64,000 bases of DNA from Sulfolobus sp. S-194 (GTDB lineage: Archaea > Thermoproteota > Thermoprotei_A > Sulfolobales > Sulfolobaceae): positions 2,321,501-2,385,500 of the forward strand of contig NZ_CP035730.1 in the NCBI RefSeq assembly GCF_012222305.1, given 5' to 3'. Positions 1-8,202 of this stretch are shown here, piece by piece; the first letter of the stretch is position 1; every line of letters begins with the position of its first letter. The notes under the pieces are model-generated. The model was given only the letters and a program-made list of their open reading frames with translations, was not told the DNA's origin and searched no databases. Position numbers and translations under genes: made by a program.

Positions 1-228
1 CCAGCAGTTATAGTTACTTTACTATTACCTCCATCCATGCTAATAAATACAATACTTGATCTCTTAGTATTCTTCGTTTATGCCTTAATAGGACCAATAA
101 TAATCCTTGGAATAATCTCAAGAAATAAAAAGATCATGGGCAAATATTATTCTAGTGGAATAAGGTTAATTGCTTACTGGATATCTGCAATAATTATACT
201 TTCAATTGCAATTATTGCAACTTTTTAA
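1..228 (+). CDS. C-terminal end of a polytopic membrane protein (partial)
   Basis: The reading frame is open from the first base of the window, so this is the last 75 residues of a gene that begins upstream. It holds two strongly hydrophobic segments separated by a short basic loop (ISRNKKIMGKYY), as at the C-terminus of a secondary transporter. An APC-type permease is one possibility, but too little is present to name a family. Its stop codon lies 17 bp inside the 3' end of the convergent M28 peptidase gene. Confidence 0.6.
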   Translation, partial: PAVIVTLLLPPSMLINTILDLLVFFVYALIGPIIILGIISRNKKIMGKYYSSGIRLIAYWISAIIILSIAIIATF

Positions 229-1291
229 ATGTAGATGTTAAACCTAAGGGTATTATACTTCCTTTCCTTTCCTTTATTTCAAATCCTTGTTGCTTAGCAC
301 AATCAAAAAATATTTTATCTAATTCTTCCTTGGTAATGTTGTCCATTTTCTCTAACATTTTTCTTAGTCCTTGTATCATCTCTTTTAGGTATATCTTATC
401 TTCGTTTAATGGAATATCCTTATCTGAATGATACCAGGGGATTAAATCATCATTATAAAGTACCATTGCAGGATAACCTTCTAAAACATAAGAGAAATGA
501 TCTGAGAAAGGCGTTGGCATTTCTACTCTTTTTACATTAAAGAAATGAGAAAACTGAAATAAATCTGGAGTAGATGAGAAAACGACCCTATTAGGGAAAA
601 GAGCATCTAAGGAAATCATAATAAAAGTACCGTCTTTTTTATGTTGAAAAGACCCGTTGCAACATCTTGGGCCTTCCTCAGAGGAAAAGAAAACGAACTT
701 GAGACCATGGTGCTTTAATTCAACTCTTAACCCCTCTATTATATCCAAGGAAAAGAGATTATCATGATAGCCGCTTAACCAGTGATCTATATGAGCGCCA
801 ATTACTATATAATCTTCTCCAGGGATAACCTCGACCTCTAAATTATAACTTTCACTGTCTCTCAAATAAGATTTAGAATAAATCTCAACTTCATCGCCGT
901 CCTTTAAAGGTAATTCAGAAAACACAGCAGGAATCTTTGAACCAACACTTATTCTTCTCAGTTTACCTTGATCGAAAAATACAACACCTTTATAACCTTC
1001 TGCAACTGCCTTATCGTAAAGGTCTTTAACCATAAAAGGATGTGGAGGCATTTCATAATACTTAATCTCCTCACTCACTTTTCCCTTAACGTAGCCAGAA
1101 GTATAGGGAAGAAGAGCTCCCTTTACTTTTTTACCATTTACATAAAACTCGAAGTTTTCAATTACCCATTCTTTGGTCTTTACAGCATATAAAGAACCAC
1201 TAAACCTTTCTTTTAACTTTCTCATAATAAATTTCTCTTTATCACTACCATGGATAATCTCTCCAAGTTGAAAAAACTCTAAAGAAAGCAT
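212..1291 (-). CDS. M28-family zinc metallopeptidase-like protein
   Basis: The 359-aa protein has the layout of a co-catalytic di-zinc M28 aminopeptidase. GAHIDHW (about residues 165-171) supplies the first His/Asp, HDN (176-178) the bridging Asp, SSEEG (203-207) the paired Glu, SLDA (227-230) the next Asp and WYHSDKD near residue 298 the last His. There is no signal peptide, so it is probably cytoplasmic. The N-terminal 150 residues are likely a PA-like or lid region. The exact substrate cannot be read from sequence. It converges on the preceding gene with a 17-bp overlap. Confidence 0.8.
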   Translation of the reverse strand: MLSLEFFQLGEIIHGSDKEKFIMRKLKERFSGSLYAVKTKEWVIENFEFYVNGKKVKGALLPYTSGYVKGKVSEEIKYYEMPPHPFMVKDLYDKAVAEGYKGVVFFDQGKLRRISVGSKIPAVFSELPLKDGDEVEIYSKSYLRDSESYNLEVEVIPGEDYIVIGAHIDHWLSGYHDNLFSLDIIEGLRVELKHHGLKFVFFSSEEGPRCCNGSFQHKKDGTFIMISLDALFPNRVVFSSTPDLFQFSHFFNVKRVEMPTPFSDHFSYVLEGYPAMVLYNDDLIPWYHSDKDIPLNEDKIYLKEMIQGLRKMLEKMDNITKEELDKIFFDCAKQQGFEIKERKGSIIPLGLTSTFKKLQ

Positions 1292-1315
1292 GAAAAAGTA
1301 AAAGAATTAAAAATA

Positions 1316-1573
1316 TTAACTTTTATTTTCTTCCTTAATAGGCTTGCCTAAAACTGATTGTGGGAATTGAGAGTAAATAACTCCAGCGATTACTAGGAGT
1401 AATGCAACTATATAGCCTACAGTAGCTACTTGTGAAGGTGTTGGTGAGAAACCATTATAGTTTTGTGTCTCGACTATCGCAACAGCAAATATTATTATCA
1501 TTCCTATGATAAATATAATTTTAAATGTTTTATCCAATTTATTCAAATATTCCTGATTTTGAATAACTGCCAT
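1316..1573 (-). CDS. Small two-TM membrane protein, partner of the YeeE transporter
   Basis: This 85-aa protein has two predicted membrane helices (IIFIIGMIIIFAVAIVE and VGYIVALLLVIAGVIY) and a charged C-terminal tail. I place the start at the ATG at 1573, directly after the stop of the upstream transporter gene (stop codon 1575-1577). A GGGGTGA Shine-Dalgarno site lies about 6 nt before that ATG; a longer form would start at 1594. Tight coupling to the YeeE/YedE gene suggests an accessory role in the same uptake system. No family is recognised. Confidence 0.75.
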   Translation of the reverse strand: MAVIQNQEYLNKLDKTFKIIFIIGMIIIFAVAIVETQNYNGFSPTPSQVATVGYIVALLLVIAGVIYSQFPQSVLGKPIKEENKS

Positions 1574-1574
1574 T

Positions 1575-2807
1575 TTATTCACCCCTATATACAACTTTTG
1601 CAGTAATTATCATAGCAACCATTACCATCACACCAAACTCTAGACCGCTTATTGACATTTGTAATGCACCACTTAAGATATGGCCAGATGCACATCCACC
1701 AGCCATTCTAGCACCAAACATCATTAATGCAGTTCCACCGAATGAACCTAAAGCTCTAATAGCTTCATTATTACCAAACCTTTTCTCCCAACTTGGTGGT
1801 ATATTTTTTCTGAATGCTGTAAACCTTCTAGTTAAGAATATTGCAGCAAAGAAGGATCCTAAAAGTGTTCCTATATCGCTAAATGGCTCCCAACCAATAC
1901 CCTTGAATACTATTTGACTATATTTAAAGTTTGGAAGGAATAATGCACCAGCCATCCACGAATATGTTGTTGATTCACCAAATATTTGGTGCATAAACAT
2001 CTCAGCAACAACAGTTAAACCTACTATTGCACCCACAGATACCATGTAATATCTTGTAACATTAGATTCAACTGCCCAATACTCGTTTAATTTCTTTGCA
2101 ATGCTTTTCTCATTATATGGTAAACCTCCATATGTTAAATACATTGCAGTATCTAGTCTCTTAGCTTTTTCAACATCATTCATTTGTCCTTTTAATGTAC
2201 CTCTTAAACAACTATGTGTTCCACCCTTGTATCTAGGTAAATAATAGGCAACGGTAAAGAATATTGCTGAATACACTAAAGATACTAGGAATAAGTCTAC
2301 TGGCGTTAGATTGCCCCATGGTATTAGATATTCTTTTCCAGTTGGATGAGATGCTCCAATTATTACACTGCCAAAATTCAAAGTGTTAACTAACCATTGT
2401 CCTGCAGGAGTTTGAAACAATGCTGTCCATGCTGCGGCACCTACTAGTCCACCTAATATCGCATAAATAGCATCCCTTCTACCTTCACCTAAAGCCATCC
2501 ATGTTGAACCTGGGAAATAGCCAGCTATTGCCAATCCGATACCAAATAGAATACCTCCTAAACCTACCCCAATAACGTATAGAGGCTTTGGAGACCAGTG
2601 AAATCCTACTCCAAGAGCATATAATCCAAACATTACTGGAGTAGATACTGCGACACCTAACAATATACAGTCTACGAATAGCCTATCTTCCCATTTTGCT
2701 AACCTTATTAAAGTCTCGGGATTTCCGATTCCCCAAGCTTCTGCTGCTGCACCAATAATAAATCCTACAACTATTCCAACCCATAATGGAGCTACGTATG
2801 TTATCAT
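1575..2807 (-). CDS. YeeE/YedE family sulfur-compound (thiosulfate-type) transporter
   Basis: A 410-aa integral membrane protein with about ten hydrophobic segments. It carries the family signature [16 protein letters not shown] near the C-terminus and a related half-motif, [11 protein letters not shown], in the N-terminal half. In characterised members (TsuA) conserved cysteines in such loops pass thiosulfate through the membrane; the C-terminal Cys is present here. A loop of about 40 residues around residue 200 (SCLRGTLKG) also has a Cys. In a sulfur-oxidising archaeon the likely role is import of thiosulfate or a related sulfur anion, but the substrate is inferred. The gene looks leaderless, with a TATA element about 26 bp upstream. 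Confidence 0.88.
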   Translation of the reverse strand: MITYVAPLWVGIVVGFIIGAAAEAWGIGNPETLIRLAKWEDRLFVDCILLGVAVSTPVMFGLYALGVGFHWSPKPLYVIGVGLGGILFGIGLAIAGYFPGSTWMALGEGRRDAIYAILGGLVGAAAWTALFQTPAGQWLVNTLNFGSVIIGASHPTGKEYLIPWGNLTPVDLFLVSLVYSAIFFTVAYYLPRYKGGTHSCLRGTLKGQMNDVEKAKRLDTAMYLTYGGLPYNEKSIAKKLNEYWAVESNVTRYYMVSVGAIVGLTVVAEMFMHQIFGESTTYSWMAGALFLPNFKYSQIVFKGIGWEPFSDIGTLLGSFFAAIFLTRRFTAFRKNIPPSWEKRFGNNEAIRALGSFGGTALMMFGARMAGGCASGHILSGALQMSISGLEFGVMVMVAMIITAKVVYRGE

Positions 2808-2823
2808 TTTACATTCACTAAAT

Positions 2824-2834
2824 TTTATATTTAA
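2824..2834 (-). promoter_or_regulatory. TATA box of the YeeE/YedE gene
   Basis: On the minus strand the sequence TTAAATATAAAA is centred about 26 bp upstream of the ATG at 2807. This is the expected distance when transcription starts at the first base of the start codon. Confidence 0.6.
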
Positions 2835-3058
2835 CTATATATGTATAAATTTTAGTTACTAAAATTTGTTTGATTTTAATTAACTCAGTTAATTATATCA
2901 AATGCTAAATCACTTTAAACTTTTAAAATTTTATTTATAGTTTAGAAAAATTGCAAGTAAAAATAATGAATTTGGCATTGGCATGATTATCTATTCTCAA
3001 TCATATAGTATGAGAAAATTGTTCAAATAACGGATTCCTTGAAATTACTAGAGAAAGG

Positions 3059-3066
3059 TTAATAAA
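3059..3066 (+). promoter_or_regulatory. BRE/TATA promoter of the 36-codon gene
   Basis: GAGAAAGG (purine-rich BRE) is followed by TTAATAAA, centred 26 bp before the ATG at 3088. This is a textbook leaderless archaeal promoter and supports the small gene downstream. Confidence 0.6.
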
Positions 3067-3087
3067 CTACTGTGATAATAATTCTTT

Positions 3088-3198
3088 ATGCAAACCGCAC
3101 TTGTTCAAAAGAAAGAAACAACATTAAAGAGCGTTGACGAGCTCACTGAAAGAAGTATAGATAATACAACTGTAATGGAAAGAAGAAACCTAGATTGA
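3088..3198 (+). CDS. Small leaderless protein, 36 aa, unknown function
   Basis: ATG at 3088 to TGA at 3196-3198 encodes a hydrophilic, charged 36-residue peptide beginning MQTALVQKKETTLKSVDEL and ending MERRNLD. It is too short for most gene callers. Support comes from a BRE/TATA pair at exactly leaderless distance and from the T-rich run that follows the stop. There is no membrane helix, Cys pair or recognisable motif; the pattern suggests a short amphipathic helix. I do not recognise the family, and its role is unknown. Confidence 0.55.
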   Translation: MQTALVQKKETTLKSVDELTERSIDNTTVMERRNLD

Positions 3199-3228
3199 CT
3201 TTTTAAGTCTTAATTTTTTTTCTTTTTT
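3196..3228 (+). terminator. Short hairpin plus T-run after the 36-aa gene; possibly also the next TATA box
   Basis: GACTT-TTT-AAGTC can pair as a 5-bp stem. It is followed by a run of eight T and then CTTTTTT, the kind of T-tract that ends archaeal transcripts. The same TTTTTAAG also lies about 26 bp before the PhoH ATG, so it could equally act as that gene's TATA element. Confidence 0.4.
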
Positions 3229-3229
3229 G

Positions 3230-4342
3230 ATGATTAAGCCTCTTACTTCTTCTCAGGAAGAGGTTTTGAAAGCTCTTAATGATGATAAGTATCAGATTGT
3301 AGGGATATTTGGGCCCACCGGTACTGGAAAGACTCTATTAACATTATCATATGGTATAGATGCTATTAAGCAAGGAAAATTTAAGAAATACATTATAGTA
3401 AAGCCGATAGTAGATATTGTTACTAAGAGAGAAATTACTGCAATGGAATTACCTAGTTATCACGAAGTTATACTAAGTTATATAAAAGATGTTCTTGGAC
3501 CTGAGTATTCTGCTACTGTAGACGAATTACATAAAAACGGGAGGATTGAAATTCTTGATTCAAGATTACTTAGAGGAAGAACATTTGACGACTCAATTAT
3601 TTTCATTGACGAAGTCCAAGAACTTCAACCAGAAAGCATAATTGAGCTAATAATTAGAATTGGGAGGAATAGCAAGTTAGTAGTTGCTGGAGATCCCGTA
3701 TTCCAGTCGCTTCAGATGAAAACAATTAAAGATCCTTCAGAGTTAGTTAGAGAAGTTTTATTAAATGAAGAGGATACTAAAGTGATAGATCTTGGAGTTA
3801 AAGATATTATAAGAGCTGGCGCAAAGAGAGGTTTAAGGCTTCTAATTGAGTATAGGCTAAGGAGTAGGGTATTATCAGAGGAAGAGAGTAAGGTACTGAA
3901 TGCTACTAAAGCCCATGCTCCAGACGCAGATATAATAACTGTTGTAGATTTGTCTGAAGAAAAGAAGAAACTAGGACTGGATAATTTGACTACAATACCT
4001 GATAGTATAATAGTAGTAAAGGAAGGAAATATCGGTAGATTAGTAGGAAAAGGTGGTGAAAGAATTAATTCAACCGAAAAGGAAATTGGAAAAAAACTTA
4101 GGGCTTTAGAATTATCTCTTGATTTCAAGGAATATATAAGAGCAGTTCATCCTCTTCCTTGGATCGTTAAGCACATAGATGATGCTGATTTTAAAGGAAA
4201 CGAATTAGTAGTACAGATCAAGAAGGAGACTGGGGCCTTTATGGGACAAAAGGGTTCTTATGTGAGATTTGTTGATGAAGCCATTAGAAAACTTTTAGGT
4301 GTAGGTATAAGAGTTATAGCGAAGGAGAATGAAAATAGTTAG
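3230..4342 (+). CDS. PhoH-family ATPase with C-terminal KH RNA-binding domain
   Basis: The 370-aa protein starts with a PhoH/RecD-like ATPase: Walker A GPTGTGKT (about residues 28-35), then Walker B FIDEVQEL and AGDPVFQSLQ, which read as PhoH motifs. The C-terminal third has a KH core (GRLVGKGGERINSTEKEIGKK) and a second KH-like stretch (TGAFMGQKGSYVRF). It is probably an RNA-dependent ATPase or helicase in RNA metabolism. I chose the ATG at 3230 over the adjacent TTG at 3227. It overlaps the downstream exonuclease III gene by 14 bp, so the two are likely co-transcribed. Confidence 0.85.
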   Translation: MIKPLTSSQEEVLKALNDDKYQIVGIFGPTGTGKTLLTLSYGIDAIKQGKFKKYIIVKPIVDIVTKREITAMELPSYHEVILSYIKDVLGPEYSATVDELHKNGRIEILDSRLLRGRTFDDSIIFIDEVQELQPESIIELIIRIGRNSKLVVAGDPVFQSLQMKTIKDPSELVREVLLNEEDTKVIDLGVKDIIRAGAKRGLRLLIEYRLRSRVLSEEESKVLNATKAHAPDADIITVVDLSEEKKKLGLDNLTTIPDSIIVVKEGNIGRLVGKGGERINSTEKEIGKKLRALELSLDFKEYIRAVHPLPWIVKHIDDADFKGNELVVQIKKETGAFMGQKGSYVRFVDEAIRKLLGVGIRVIAKENENS

Positions 4343-5054
4343 TTGGAATGTTAATGGGCTTAAAGCTATAACTAGAAAAGGAGCTTTAGAAGCTGTATTA
4401 AACTACGATGCTATTTTATTTCAAGAGATTCGTAGTAGCGATTTACCCTTAGATTTGTTAATGAGCGGATTTAACATTGCTTCCTTTCCAGCTAAGAAGA
4501 AAGGATATAGTGGTGTTATGACGTTAACGAGAGAAAAACCTAAAAGTGTGATAAAAGGCTTGAACGTTAAGGAATTTGATGAAGAAGGAAGAACTGTTAC
4601 AGTTGAGTTGGAAAAATTTTATTTAATCAATGCGTATTTTCCTAGAGCAGGGGATGGGCTTAGTAGATTAGATTTTAAAATATATTTTGATAGTAAAATT
4701 GAAGAATTTATGGACCAACTAAGAAAAACAAAACCAATTATTATTTGTGGTGATTTTAACGCTGTAGTTGAAAGAAGGGATTCTTCTTTTTGGGATGAAA
4801 ATGAGCCAGGTCTTTCACCTAAAGAGAGAGAATGGATGAACCACATTTTGAAAAAAGGATATATTGATGCTTATAGGTTTATTAACCCTACAAAAATTGA
4901 ATATAGTTGGAGAAGCTATAGATTTAAATGGAAAGCTATGAGAATAGATTATTGTTTAGTTTCTGAAGAATTAAAGGACAAAATTAGGGATTGCAAAATA
5001 TTAAATATATCTGGTTCTGATCACTATCCTATTCTTCTTGAGATAGAAGTCTGA
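4329..5054 (+). CDS. xth: Exodeoxyribonuclease III / AP endonuclease
   Basis: 241 aa, the usual compact length of archaeal ExoIII. The EEP-fold motifs are all present: MKIVSWNVNGLKA at the N-terminus (Asn), LFQEIRSS (metal Glu), ICGDFNAV (Asp/Asn), RIDYCLVS and the final GSDHYPI (catalytic Asp-His). It acts in base-excision repair by incising abasic sites, with 3' exonuclease activity. It overlaps the PhoH gene by 14 bp and its 3' end overlaps the convergent SpoIIM-like gene by 31 bp. Confidence 0.9.
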   Translation: MKIVSWNVNGLKAITRKGALEAVLNYDAILFQEIRSSDLPLDLLMSGFNIASFPAKKKGYSGVMTLTREKPKSVIKGLNVKEFDEEGRTVTVELEKFYLINAYFPRAGDGLSRLDFKIYFDSKIEEFMDQLRKTKPIIICGDFNAVVERRDSSFWDENEPGLSPKEREWMNHILKKGYIDAYRFINPTKIEYSWRSYRFKWKAMRIDYCLVSEELKDKIRDCKILNISGSDHYPILLEIEV

Positions 5055-6001
5055 TATATATTTTGTAAAATAGCGGCTAATTGGGTTATTAATGTTTTAA
5101 AATTCTGGTAATTATTTTGTATTTTATAGGAAAACGCTTGTTGATACAATAGATTAAGTTGAGGATATTGATAGGAAAGTGTTTGGATAACTATATCTAA
5201 ATCTTCTTTAGTATAATAAGGCATGTTCATTTTTATTGCTAGTGCAGCAATTAGGTTAATTACAGATACCCATAGAAAGTTCATAGCATTACTTAAATCA
5301 CCTTGAGATTCGTACAATAAAGCTTTAGCCCAATTATCTCTATACTGGTTAAAATATTGAGAATCTAAAGAATAATATTGTTGTGTTAATATAGGTTGCA
5401 AAGTCGAGGAACTAACTGAGATATGCTTATCAGCCACTTTCTGAAGATATTGATAGAAGAAATATAGTCCAGCTAGAACTGGTGCTGAAGCAACCCACAT
5501 TATGTAGGGATTAGATACAAAGAATAAACTTGCTTCTATTAGTGCAGCAAGGAAAAGTTCAATTGGGACTATTATGAGTGTTAGAACTCCTCTTATCCAT
5601 TCATTTCTTCTTAAAAGAATATATGTACCAGAAGCAGTTGCTATTGCATAAGATGGTAACTCCACAAAAGAGTGAGGAAGTGTTAGTAAGGATATTGCAG
5701 CTATAATTCCAGGGATATGGTTAGCAGTCATCACGGCACTAAGAATCATCCCTGTATTAACTATTGAATAAGCTAAAAATAATATTCCAATAGCTGGAAT
5801 GAAATCAAGCAATGCAACTCTGACATTGTTTGAAAATATACTTAATGCTATTAATATGTAAGGTTCGTTTCGTATAGAACTCTCTATACCATTATATTGC
5901 TGAACTAATGATGGAGAGTTTATTGGTATTGCTGAAGAGATTAAGAATATAATTATCTCAGCCACAAAGAACATTAGTATTAGTTTACTTATGGGTCTCA
6001 T
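5024..6001 (-). CDS. SpoIIM-like (DUF95) membrane protein with a C-terminal helical HEPN/PaREP1-like domain
   Basis: Residues 1-195 hold about five membrane helices and the stage II sporulation M signature: IFSNNVRVALLDFIPAIG, then a Gly/Asn-rich turn, then LTLPHSFVELPSYAIATASG. The last 130 residues are soluble and helical. KALLYESQGDLSNAMNFLW followed by LIAALAIKMN resembles PaREP1/HEPN-like helical domains. The family is widespread in prokaryotes and poorly understood. The fusion may attach a protein or RNA-interaction module to the membrane. The domain match for the tail is by eye only. Confidence 0.7.
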   Translation of the reverse strand: MRPISKLILMFFVAEIIIFLISSAIPINSPSLVQQYNGIESSIRNEPYILIALSIFSNNVRVALLDFIPAIGILFLAYSIVNTGMILSAVMTANHIPGIIAAISLLTLPHSFVELPSYAIATASGTYILLRRNEWIRGVLTLIIVPIELFLAALIEASLFFVSNPYIMWVASAPVLAGLYFFYQYLQKVADKHISVSSSTLQPILTQQYYSLDSQYFNQYRDNWAKALLYESQGDLSNAMNFLWVSVINLIAALAIKMNMPYYTKEDLDIVIQTLSYQYPQLNLLYQQAFSYKIQNNYQNFKTLITQLAAILQNIYQTSISRRIG

Positions 6002-6021
6002 AATACTTAATTTTAACTCTA

Positions 6022-8199
6022 TTAAATAAAAGCTTTCATAAGTTTATTAACAGCACTTCTGAGTATCTCCTCTGTTTCTCTTGGAGATTTTTCTATATTG
6101 TAACTTATATGTGACCAACTTTTGCCTTGAAGCACTCTACCAACTAGTACAGCTTCTTCTAATAAATCTAGTTTTATAGGCATTTCCCAAAAATATTTTT
6201 CAGTTAGTAAACTAATAGAATCGGCTACTGAATTATAAGGAAGAATTCCCTCTAAATACGCATTTATCTTATCTATATCTTGTGATTTTAGATCCTCAAT
6301 TTTCTTAAAAGCGTTAATACTTTCTAAAAGTTTAGCTAATGATAGAGGCGATACGTTAAAATATACTTGATGGGCCGTATTAATTATCTTTCTTTTCAAA
6401 TTAAAGGATAGCGTATTTGCCAGCTCTTTCGCTTTATCAGAAATAGGATAAATAACTATAACAGAGTAACCATTTAAACCTTCATTTTTTCTAGATGCTA
6501 GATAGACTGGAGTAAAACCATTTTTTACCCAAAAATTAAGGATTTTTATATCTAAAATGAAGGAAGAACCTAGCCAATCCAAATTATTGGATACTGCATC
6601 ACTTTTGATATGAGAAAGTAACTTAGAGCCTAGTCCTCTACCTTGTAATTCTGGCAAGACAGCAATCCTTATTATTCTCCAACCTTTCAATTTACCAAAT
6701 TCCTTTAACCTCTCATATTTTATAATTCTATGAGGTATCAAATGTCCTAAATTGCTCTCTCCCTTTAGAATGCTACCTATTCTCTCTTCTGATAATCCCC
6801 CTTCAAATATAACTTGAGCTAGAGAAACATCACTTAATGAATATAACTTCTGAAAATGTAAATCACCTAACAACATTAAATCATCTGGAGAGTTACGATA
6901 GTGAGCAGAAACAAGAATACCGTAAATTTGTCTTAATCTACCATCATTTTTAAATAGTTCTTCCCTGTTAACTTCTTCTATCCAATTATTTAATTGCTTT
7001 ATTTTTGGCTCTGCATCTAAGAGCATAACGTCATAGATGAATTTCTCTATGGGATCTCCTTTTGAATATCTTATAGGAAAGTCTAAAGTAACATGTTTAA
7101 AAAGATATTTTTGCTTTATTAATAGAAGATATTTAAGAAATGCTTTTCCAGAACCTTCGTAACCGTGAATAGTAGTTATAAGAATCGTTTTATTCCACTT
7201 TCTAATGATATACTCGAGAGTCTCTATTCCTAAAGCAGCTGCTTCATCAACTACAATTAAATAACCATCATAGTCTTTGGCTAAATCTGGAGCTAACCAT
7301 CTGACTATTACTTCTCCAGCTGAAACCCTCATAATTTTCCCATCTCTTGATTTAGTAACAGTATATTTTATGCCCAAGCTTTTAAGACCCTTAGCTAGAA
7401 ATCTAAAGATTTCTGTAGAAGAATAATAAGAGGGTGAGGTTATGATTATTACTGTGGGTTCTTTATATTTTAGAGAAACAACATATGATAAGAAAAGCCC
7501 TATCACAGCACTCTTTCCTCTACCTCTTGGGGCAGTCAGAGCTAAAATTCGTTTTCTATCATCATGAAGAATAAATAATGACTCTTCCAATGCCTTATTT
7601 TGATCTTCACTTAGGCAAAGATTATGTAACTTAACTGGAATAGAAGGATTAGATGGGATTTTAAGTGAAGATTTTTTTAATTCGTTTACGTTTACACTCT
7701 TAAAATTTACTAATTTTTCATCTTTTACATAAATTATCCCTTGATACGACCTTATTTTCCTCATAAATCTCTCTTCAAAGAAGTTATCAACAATCCCATC
7801 TCTTATCAAACTATTTTTGTACAGCTTGTCTTTGTATATATCATTAGTATAAATAGCAATTAATCCACCACCTCTAACCATATCAGTTAAACGAGAAATA
7901 TAGTTAGGACGAAAATCATCTATCGCATCTATTATTACTAGGTCAAATGTCTCCCCAAGAAATTTTTCTGAAGACGAATAATCAATATCTGTCATTGATA
8001 ATCCAATTTGTTTAAAAAAATCAAATCTTTCCTTTGCTTTGTTAACCCAGGGGTGAAAAGCGTAAGCTATTCTAGGTTTTTTATTAATTTCAAGAAAAGA
8101 ATTTAAAAAACCTAAAGTAGAATTCAGAAAATTATTCCCTTCTACAAAAAGTAAGTGCCTATAATAAAAATCTAAGGCTTTTTGAAACTCTTCTCTCAT
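6022..8199 (-). CDS. tmcA: tRNA(Met) cytidine N4-acetyltransferase (TmcA/NAT10 family)
   Basis: The 725-aa protein has the three-part TmcA layout: an N-terminal DUF1726-type region (about 1-190), an RNA-dependent ATPase (Walker A APRGRGKSAV near residue 225, Walker B LIVVDEAAALG near 315) and a GNAT acetyltransferase (acetyl-CoA loop VLPELQGRGLGSKLL near 515), then a C-terminal tail. It makes N4-acetylcytidine in RNA, probably at the tRNA wobble position and elsewhere in a thermophile. It sits 3 bp downstream of the repeat-protein gene, so it is probably read through from it. Confidence 0.88.
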   Translation of the reverse strand: MREEFQKALDFYYRHLLFVEGNNFLNSTLGFLNSFLEINKKPRIAYAFHPWVNKAKERFDFFKQIGLSMTDIDYSSSEKFLGETFDLVIIDAIDDFRPNYISRLTDMVRGGGLIAIYTNDIYKDKLYKNSLIRDGIVDNFFEERFMRKIRSYQGIIYVKDEKLVNFKSVNVNELKKSSLKIPSNPSIPVKLHNLCLSEDQNKALEESLFILHDDRKRILALTAPRGRGKSAVIGLFLSYVVSLKYKEPTVIIITSPSYYSSTEIFRFLAKGLKSLGIKYTVTKSRDGKIMRVSAGEVIVRWLAPDLAKDYDGYLIVVDEAAALGIETLEYIIRKWNKTILITTIHGYEGSGKAFLKYLLLIKQKYLFKHVTLDFPIRYSKGDPIEKFIYDVMLLDAEPKIKQLNNWIEEVNREELFKNDGRLRQIYGILVSAHYRNSPDDLMLLGDLHFQKLYSLSDVSLAQVIFEGGLSEERIGSILKGESNLGHLIPHRIIKYERLKEFGKLKGWRIIRIAVLPELQGRGLGSKLLSHIKSDAVSNNLDWLGSSFILDIKILNFWVKNGFTPVYLASRKNEGLNGYSVIVIYPISDKAKELANTLSFNLKRKIINTAHQVYFNVSPLSLAKLLESINAFKKIEDLKSQDIDKINAYLEGILPYNSVADSISLLTEKYFWEMPIKLDLLEEAVLVGRVLQGKSWSHISYNIEKSPRETEEILRSAVNKLMKAFI

Positions 8200-8202
8200 C
8201 TT

